A DNA stretch of 64,000 nucleotides from JAJZXY01 sp046706185 (GTDB lineage Archaea; Thermoplasmatota; Thermoplasmata; Sysuiplasmatales; Sysuiplasmataceae): positions 33,389 through 97,388 of the forward strand of contig JBJKPR010000002.1 of NCBI GenBank assembly GCA_046706185.1, written 5' to 3'. The notes under the pieces are model-generated. The model made no database searches and was not told where the DNA came from. It saw nothing but the letters and a program-made list of their open reading frames with translations. The translations under genes were made by a program, and so were the position numbers. Numbering within the stretch: the first letter of the stretch is position 1; each line of letters opens with the position of its first letter. Positions 59,778-64,000 of this stretch are shown here, in pieces.

Positions 59778-60653
59778 TCACCTGCTTTTTCCGATGTATT
59801 TTGAAAGGAGCAATAGGAAGAATATCGATGCCACGAGTATCAGGGCTGCCGAGTAGGCAAGCGCATGCGCATACGCGGTTGGCTGGTTGAGGCTGTACCA
59901 TACGACATATGTCAGGTAGGCCACCGGCTGCTGTGTGAAGGAAGTGGTATAGCCGTTATTGAACAACGCTGTGTAAAGCAACTGTGCGGTCTCGCCCGCC
60001 GCAATGCTGACGGCCAGGAGGACAGCAGTCAGTATACCGGTCTTTGCCTGCCTCAGCAGCAGCCTGAATGATACCTGCATGCTGTCTGCACCCAGGGCGA
60101 ACGCGGCCTCCCTTGTCTCCCGTGGAATGTTCGTGTATGAAATCTCAGAGATGCGCATTATATATGGTATCATCATCACGCCGAGGGTAATGCCGCCCGC
60201 AAGGAGGGAGTATCCCATGTTCAGCTCAATGACAAGCACGAGATAGCCAAACAGGCCAAGCACGATCGAGGGTATGCTTGTGAGGACATCGACGAAGAGT
60301 CTCAGGACACCGCCCGTGTTTCTAGTGCTGTACTCGGAAAGGTAGAGGGCTCCAAAAACACCAACGGGAAGGGCGATGAGCAGGCCCATCCCGACAAGCT
60401 CCCATGTGCCTGCTATGGCGTTTGCAAGCCCGCCCGAAGACGTGTTGCCAACAGTCACAAACATGTTGAATGATATGCTGCCAAGGCCCTGAACGGCAAC
60501 ATCGCCGACAATGAGTAGCAGAAGACCTACCATGAATGCAAGAACGGCATAGCCCACTATCCGCACGATAAAGTCTGAAATCGCCCTCCTGCGGTATTTA
60601 GATTCCATCATCTCGTTCATCCTGAGGGCAGTTGCATTTCGTGTTTCAGTCAT
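59778..60653 (-). CDS. pstA: Phosphate ABC transporter permease PstA
   Basis: A 291-residue permease with about six membrane segments. The coupling EAA loop is seen as ETREAAFALGADSMQVSFRLLL (in parts) and SIVLGLFGYLVLV is typical of PstA. The second of two in-frame ATG codons is taken because GAGGGGG lies at a suitable distance before it. It overlaps the end of pstC by 8 bp and is followed by pstB after 5 bp. Confidence 0.93.
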   Translation of the reverse strand: MTETRNATALRMNEMMESKYRRRAISDFIVRIVGYAVLAFMVGLLLLIVGDVAVQGLGSISFNMFVTVGNTSSGGLANAIAGTWELVGMGLLIALPVGVFGALYLSEYSTRNTGGVLRLFVDVLTSIPSIVLGLFGYLVLVIELNMGYSLLAGGITLGVMMIPYIMRISEISYTNIPRETREAAFALGADSMQVSFRLLLRQAKTGILTAVLLAVSIAAGETAQLLYTALFNNGYTTSFTQQPVAYLTYVVWYSLNQPTAYAHALAYSAALILVASIFFLLLLSKYIGKSR

Positions 60654-61647
60654 TCTCATACCCCCTCAGTGCCGCCCTGCCGACTATCGCCCTTCCTGTA
60701 AGGTTGGCTATGAGTGAAATAACAACAAGGACGACACCGAGTTCGACAAGGGCGGAAATGTTCATCCTGGTGGCATCGATGAATGCGCTGTCAAGCGCAG
60801 CTGCAATCTGGGCGGACATCGTGTTTGTAAGAGAGAATATGCTTGTGGGCAGCACGTTCACAATTGCGCCGCTGACCATGAGCACTGCCATTGTCTCTCC
60901 CAGTGCCCTCCCTGTCCCAAGCAGCGTTCCTCCGACAATCTGCCTCTTCGTGTTCCTCAGCAGGACACTCTTCCCGACTTCCCACTTTGTCCCCCCGAGG
61001 GCATAAACGCCTTCCTTCAACTCCTTTGACTGGGAGGCCATTGACTCAGATATCACTGCAGTCACTATCGGTATGATCATGATGCTGAGAATCAGACCCG
61101 CTGCCATGATCCCCGCGCCTGAGAAAATCTCGCCTGAGAAGCCGGGTAAGAAGGAAAGGCTGGATTTCATCCATGGCTCAATGTTGTGCAGCAGGATGGG
61201 TTCAAGGACGATGATGCCCCAGAGGCCGTAGACCACGCTTGGTATTCCCGCAAACAGCTCTACCAGAACAGAGAAGGGCTTTCTGAGTCTCTGAGGTGTG
61301 TAAAGGTTCAGCGCAAGTGACAGGAAAATGCTTACCGGGAATGCAATGACAAGCGCAAAGGCAGTCGTGATCATTGTCCCGAGGAAGAAGCTCAGCATGC
61401 CGAATGATGATTTGTACGGGGCCAGGACCCCGTGGACAACCACGGGGTCCTGATAGAGCATGCCCGGGTTCCAAATATAGGATGTGAAGAAGCTGAAACC
61501 CGAATATCTTATTGAAGGAATTGCGTTGTAGATGAGAAATGAGAATAAAATCACCATGATGGCAAGAGGAACGATGGCCATCGCTAATGTAAACAGAAAG
61601 AAGAGGTTTTCCAAAGGTTTTCTTTCCTTCCAGCTCAAGGCAATCAA
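60646..61647 (-). CDS. pstC: Phosphate ABC transporter permease PstC
   Basis: A 333-residue permease with six or more membrane segments. FAGIPSVVYGLWGIIVLEP and KELKEGVYALGGTKWEV (EAA-type loop) and GRALGETMAVLMVSG are PstC hallmarks. The start is TTG, overlapping the pstS stop as TTGA. An unusually long perfect hairpin lies in its coding sequence near codons 66-75. Confidence 0.93.
   Translation of the reverse strand: MIALSWKERKPLENLFFLFTLAMAIVPLAIMVILFSFLIYNAIPSIRYSGFSFFTSYIWNPGMLYQDPVVVHGVLAPYKSSFGMLSFFLGTMITTAFALVIAFPVSIFLSLALNLYTPQRLRKPFSVLVELFAGIPSVVYGLWGIIVLEPILLHNIEPWMKSSLSFLPGFSGEIFSGAGIMAAGLILSIMIIPIVTAVISESMASQSKELKEGVYALGGTKWEVGKSVLLRNTKRQIVGGTLLGTGRALGETMAVLMVSGAIVNVLPTSIFSLTNTMSAQIAAALDSAFIDATRMNISALVELGVVLVVISLIANLTGRAIVGRAALRGYEND
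61424..61451. repeat. Perfect 12-bp inverted repeat inside pstC
   Basis: AGGACCCCGTGG and CCACGGGGTCCT form a 12-bp perfect stem with a 4-nt loop (ACAA). It lies inside the pstC frame, about 200 nt from its start. Confidence 0.85.
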
Positions 61648-62726
61648 CCTGATATCTTGTTTATCAGCGGCGTGACTATCTGGGTGACGACCGCGGACGG
61701 CAGAGGCGCCAGGTTCAGTGACGAGAGATACTTGCTCTGGCTACCGCCGGAGGTTGAGTCTACCGCCCATTTCAGGAAGCTGACGAGTGCAGTTGCTGTG
61801 GCCGTGTCTGGCTGCACCTGTTTGACGATCAGGTACTCGAGGTCCACAATCGGGTAGGATGTGTTGCCCGGAGCGAACTGTATTGCAAGCCTTCCATCGG
61901 CAGGTATCTGGCTAAGGTACTGATTTGCAGCCGCCATTACAGTTGACTGGCTCATCGTCACGAATTTGCCTGCCTGGTTCTGCAGTGCAGCTATTCCAAA
62001 GCCTGCGGAGTGTATCTGTGCCTCGTATGTGGTCGCTATGTAACCGATGCTGTAGGGTGTTGATTGCATCTGGCTGATAATGCCGGAGTTGCCGTTGCCG
62101 GTGAGCGCAGCAGGAACACTCGGCCAGTTCACATTAGTCCCGAAGCCTACATTGGTTGACCACCAGCTGTCCGACTTGGTCAGGAATTCAGTGAACATGT
62201 TAGTGTCACCGCTTCCGTCAGACCTGTGCACAGGGACTATTGTGTGTGACGGGAATGATACACCGGGGTTGAGCGCCGCGATCTGCGAGTTGTTCCAGTT
62301 GCTTATCGAGCCATTGTATATGCCCGCAAGGACAGGGCCGCTGAAATTCAGTGTTAACCCGTTGAGGCCGGGTATGTTATAGGATACATACTGCGATGAA
62401 ATCAGTATCGGTATGTTCAGCATTCCCGGATTCTGGGACACCTGAGCATTTGTCATGAACGCATCCGATGCTCCTATCACCACTGTGCCTGCAATCGCAC
62501 CTGATATACCCGCACCGCTGCCTGTTCCGGCAGTGGTTATCTTGTTGGCCGTGTAGTTACCTTCCCAGATATTAAACACGGGGTAAAGCAGGGTTGATCC
62601 AGTTTCAGTCAGTGTCACGCTTGACGAGGAGGGCTTGGCCGGATTTCCATATACCATGTAGACCCCCACGGCAGCGATGACAACAACAATTGCCACCACT
62701 ATTGCTATGCCAATCTTCTTGTTCAT
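61644..62726 (-). CDS. pstS: Phosphate-binding protein PstS
   Basis: A 360-residue exported binding protein. A membrane segment (about residues 5-26) acts as signal anchor; no lipobox cysteine is seen. ETGSTLLYPVFNIW, TAGTGSGAGISGAIAG and HRSDGSGDTNMFTEFL carry the phosphate-contacting Ser/Thr/Asp/Arg set of the family. Several sequons suggest glycosylation outside. A TATA-like CTTTAATTTC about 27 bp before the ATG gives a leaderless message. It is first in pstSCAB. Confidence 0.93.
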   Translation of the reverse strand: MNKKIGIAIVVAIVVVIAAVGVYMVYGNPAKPSSSSVTLTETGSTLLYPVFNIWEGNYTANKITTAGTGSGAGISGAIAGTVVIGASDAFMTNAQVSQNPGMLNIPILISSQYVSYNIPGLNGLTLNFSGPVLAGIYNGSISNWNNSQIAALNPGVSFPSHTIVPVHRSDGSGDTNMFTEFLTKSDSWWSTNVGFGTNVNWPSVPAALTGNGNSGIISQMQSTPYSIGYIATTYEAQIHSAGFGIAALQNQAGKFVTMSQSTVMAAANQYLSQIPADGRLAIQFAPGNTSYPIVDLEYLIVKQVQPDTATATALVSFLKWAVDSTSGGSQSKYLSSLNLAPLPSAVVTQIVTPLINKISG

Positions 62727-62789
62727 ATGCTACCGATTGAACAGAAATTAAAGCAGCACATTAACAATCCCGACATAAAATGAGGGTAC

Positions 62790-62805
62790 CTATATTGTCT
62801 ATATT
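62790..62805. promoter_or_regulatory. Tandem CTATATT repeats upstream of pstS
   Basis: CTATATT occurs twice, separated by GT, about 65-80 bp before the pstS ATG. Direct repeats at this position are candidate sites for a phosphate-responsive regulator. Confidence 0.4.
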
Positions 62806-62923
62806 TTCATGGTAGGCATTACTTTAATACAGCTGATGCCGGTTGAAACGGCAGGCACAGTCACGGCAATCGTGGACTGCGTTCTGCCCTCCTCATCGCC
62901 TCTTTTCGTAGCATATCGAGATT

Positions 62924-63754
62924 TCAGAGGTCACCCGCAAATGGGCTGGACTGCGGTATCCCGGCAAACGTGAAGGTCCTGCGGAGAAGGTAGAAATTCC
63001 TGCCGCCGGTGGATGTTGATGAGACAGCAGTGTAGCCCCGGGCAAAGAGGGCAGTGAATATTTCCCTCGTCTTATGCCGCCACTCCACGGCCAGACTGAG
63101 ATCCGTGGCTTTCATGTCCGCGAAGCTGTATGGTATCTCGACGACCAGCCTCTCCTCATCGGGAAGGGAAATGCCGGTGATCTTTCTCATGTTGCGGCCG
63201 AATGGCTCGGTGCCGTTCACAATGGCAAGCGAGAAAGGGTTGAAGTCCACAGCCTTTCTGTCTGTCCCTACCCACCATTCCGCAAGAAGCCTGTCGGTCT
63301 CGACCCCTTTGTTGAGCCTGTCGCCCATCACACCGTAGAAATTGGGGCGGTATGCCCTCGCAATGACGCCAAGCTTCCTGAGGTTAAAACTTGCATTGAG
63401 ACCCATCAGCGGATCGAAGGTCCAGGCGATGAGGGGGAAGCCGTTGTCCTGCGCCCACTTCTTCTGCGCTATCTTGAGCTCATATCCGATGCCCTCATAT
63501 TTCCTCTCCTCGAGCACGCCTGTCATGTGTGAATAGAGGTAGAACAGTTTTCCTCTCTTCCCTATGAATGCATACTGGAAGCCGACCATCCTTTCTCCGT
63601 CGTACGCACCGAGCACGAGACCGCCGTGGTACTTCAGTGCGTTAAGCATGTCCGCAATGAACGATTCAGGTTCTTCCATCCCCCATGCGCTGTGAGCCAC
63701 AGGGAAGATGTCTTTCATGCCCTCCGGCGAATGAACTTCTCTTATCTCTACCAT
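62924..63754 (-). CDS. COG3375-type GNAT-superfamily acetyltransferase
   Basis: A 276-residue protein. The N-terminal part has LVLGAYDGERMVGFQYAFIG and LYSHMTGVLEERKYEGIGYELK, followed by WTFDPLMGLNASFNLRKLGVIARAY, a pattern I associate with the 'predicted GNAT acetyltransferase' group COG3375. The C-terminal half (about residues 160-276) is a separate beta-rich domain. The function is unknown. It has no close neighbour on its strand except the M20 hydrolase upstream. Confidence 0.75.
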   Translation of the reverse strand: MVEIREVHSPEGMKDIFPVAHSAWGMEEPESFIADMLNALKYHGGLVLGAYDGERMVGFQYAFIGKRGKLFYLYSHMTGVLEERKYEGIGYELKIAQKKWAQDNGFPLIAWTFDPLMGLNASFNLRKLGVIARAYRPNFYGVMGDRLNKGVETDRLLAEWWVGTDRKAVDFNPFSLAIVNGTEPFGRNMRKITGISLPDEERLVVEIPYSFADMKATDLSLAVEWRHKTREIFTALFARGYTAVSSTSTGGRNFYLLRRTFTFAGIPQSSPFAGDL

Positions 63755-63805
63755 GCTGGTTGCACCGCATTTGTTGGACGGCTCTGGATGCCACCCTGAC
63801 GAAAG

Positions 63806-64000
63806 CTAGATATTTTCACCCGCAAGCACCTCGGACATTATGCCGTAGTATAACGACAACTCATCGAGCCTGAAAGTTGAGCTGTGCTTTGACTTTCTTG
63901 TCTCATCGCTGCTTCCGGTACCGAGGAATGCGAATGCCCCCTTGACCTTCTCAAGAAAGTAGGCGAAGTCCTCGCTGCCCATTGTCGGATTGCATTCCAC
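63806..64000 (-). CDS. M20-family amidohydrolase, C-terminal part (partial)
   Basis: The frame runs off the right edge; 64 codons are visible. TMGSEDFAYFLEKVKGAF is typical of the catalytic-domain end of M20D amidohydrolases (N-acyl-amino-acid or IAA-conjugate type), with the metal-linked Glu-Asp pair. DELSLYYGIMSEVLAG is the final helix. Substrate cannot be decided. An N-acetyl-diaminopimelate deacetylase role is possible but the window has a DapL-type pathway, which does not need one. Confidence 0.75.
   Translation of the reverse strand: MECNPTMGSEDFAYFLEKVKGAFAFLGTGSSDETRKSKHSSTFRLDELSLYYGIMSEVLAGENI

Noticed and set aside
1..64000. CRISPR array, insertion sequence or prophage
   Set aside because: No regularly spaced repeats, transposase, integrase or terminal inverted repeats flanking a gene were seen anywhere in the window.

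Overview
The window is a gene-dense archaeal chromosome segment of about 52-55% GC. It carries TFB, an Orc1/Cdc6 initiator, ribosomal protein L10e, CDC48/VAT, archaeal type II GAPDH, a split GMP synthetase, archaeal ThrRS, A-type ATPase stalk subunits, FtsZ and a tRNA-Phe with an intron at the canonical 37/38 site. Many genes have a TATA-like box 25-30 bp before a start codon with no leader, and TTG/GTG starts are common. The gene set fits a euryarchaeote, most likely a Thermoplasmata-related lineage; that placement is inference. No transposon, CRISPR array, prophage or methanogenesis gene was seen.

Layout. 1-5.1 kb: end of a membrane protein, then a tight lysine operon (dapA-dapB-lysA-dapL, overlapping ends), then a GNAT gene. 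5.2-10.7 kb: HxlR regulator, CPA2 antiporter, riboflavin-pathway reductase, Mut7-C RNase-like protein, DUF131-type membrane protein, GMP synthetase glutaminase subunit and small unknowns. 10.7-17.1 kb: ahcY plus a PfkB nucleoside-type kinase, an orphan beta-class DNA methyltransferase with an unusual C-terminal domain, a free RAM domain, the GMP synthetase ATPase subunit and a HAD-like protein without catalytic residues. 17.1-24.7 kb: a very large protein of about seven GAF-like modules, orc1/cdc6, gcvT and asnS. 24.8-28.7 kb: an exported FKBP, two GT4 glycosyltransferases and a membrane protein. 29-35.9 kb: thpR, tfb, a PfkB kinase, thrS interrupted by an in-frame TAA, an SDR and a THUMP-less thiI. 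36-39.8 kb: ftsZ, a surface beta-repeat protein with a winged-helix regulator, a long structured-looking non-coding stretch and rpl10e. 40-49.5 kb: gap-pgk, a phosphoribosyltransferase, PRC-barrel and C39-like proteins, two oligopeptide ABC ATPases without permeases, a methyltransferase and cdc48. 50-55.8 kb: gmhA-like SIS isomerase, UDP-sulfoquinovose synthase, a zinc-ribbon/coiled-coil RecA-like protein with degraded Walker motifs, and SSB. 55.9-64 kb: tRNA-Phe, GNAT plus malic enzyme, atpH-atpE alone, the pstSCAB phosphate operon, a COG3375-type acetyltransferase and the end of an M20 amidohydrolase.

Pathway links. Lysine is made by the diaminopimelate aminotransferase route (dapF is not in the window). 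S-adenosylhomocysteine is split by AhcY and its adenosine is probably recycled by the co-transcribed kinase. Gap and Pgk form a two-gene glycolytic/gluconeogenic operon. The GT4 enzymes, the sulfoquinovose synthase and the sequon-rich exported proteins point to an active surface-glycan programme.

The most unusual items are the interrupted thrS, the degenerate-Walker KaiC/RAD55-like protein, the multi-GAF protein beside orc1/cdc6, the degenerate HAD protein, the THUMP-less ThiI, the isolated atpH-atpE pair, two perfect palindromes placed in core promoters, and the hairpin-rich non-coding stretch near 38.6-38.9 kb. All functional calls come from reading sequence motifs without database searches.
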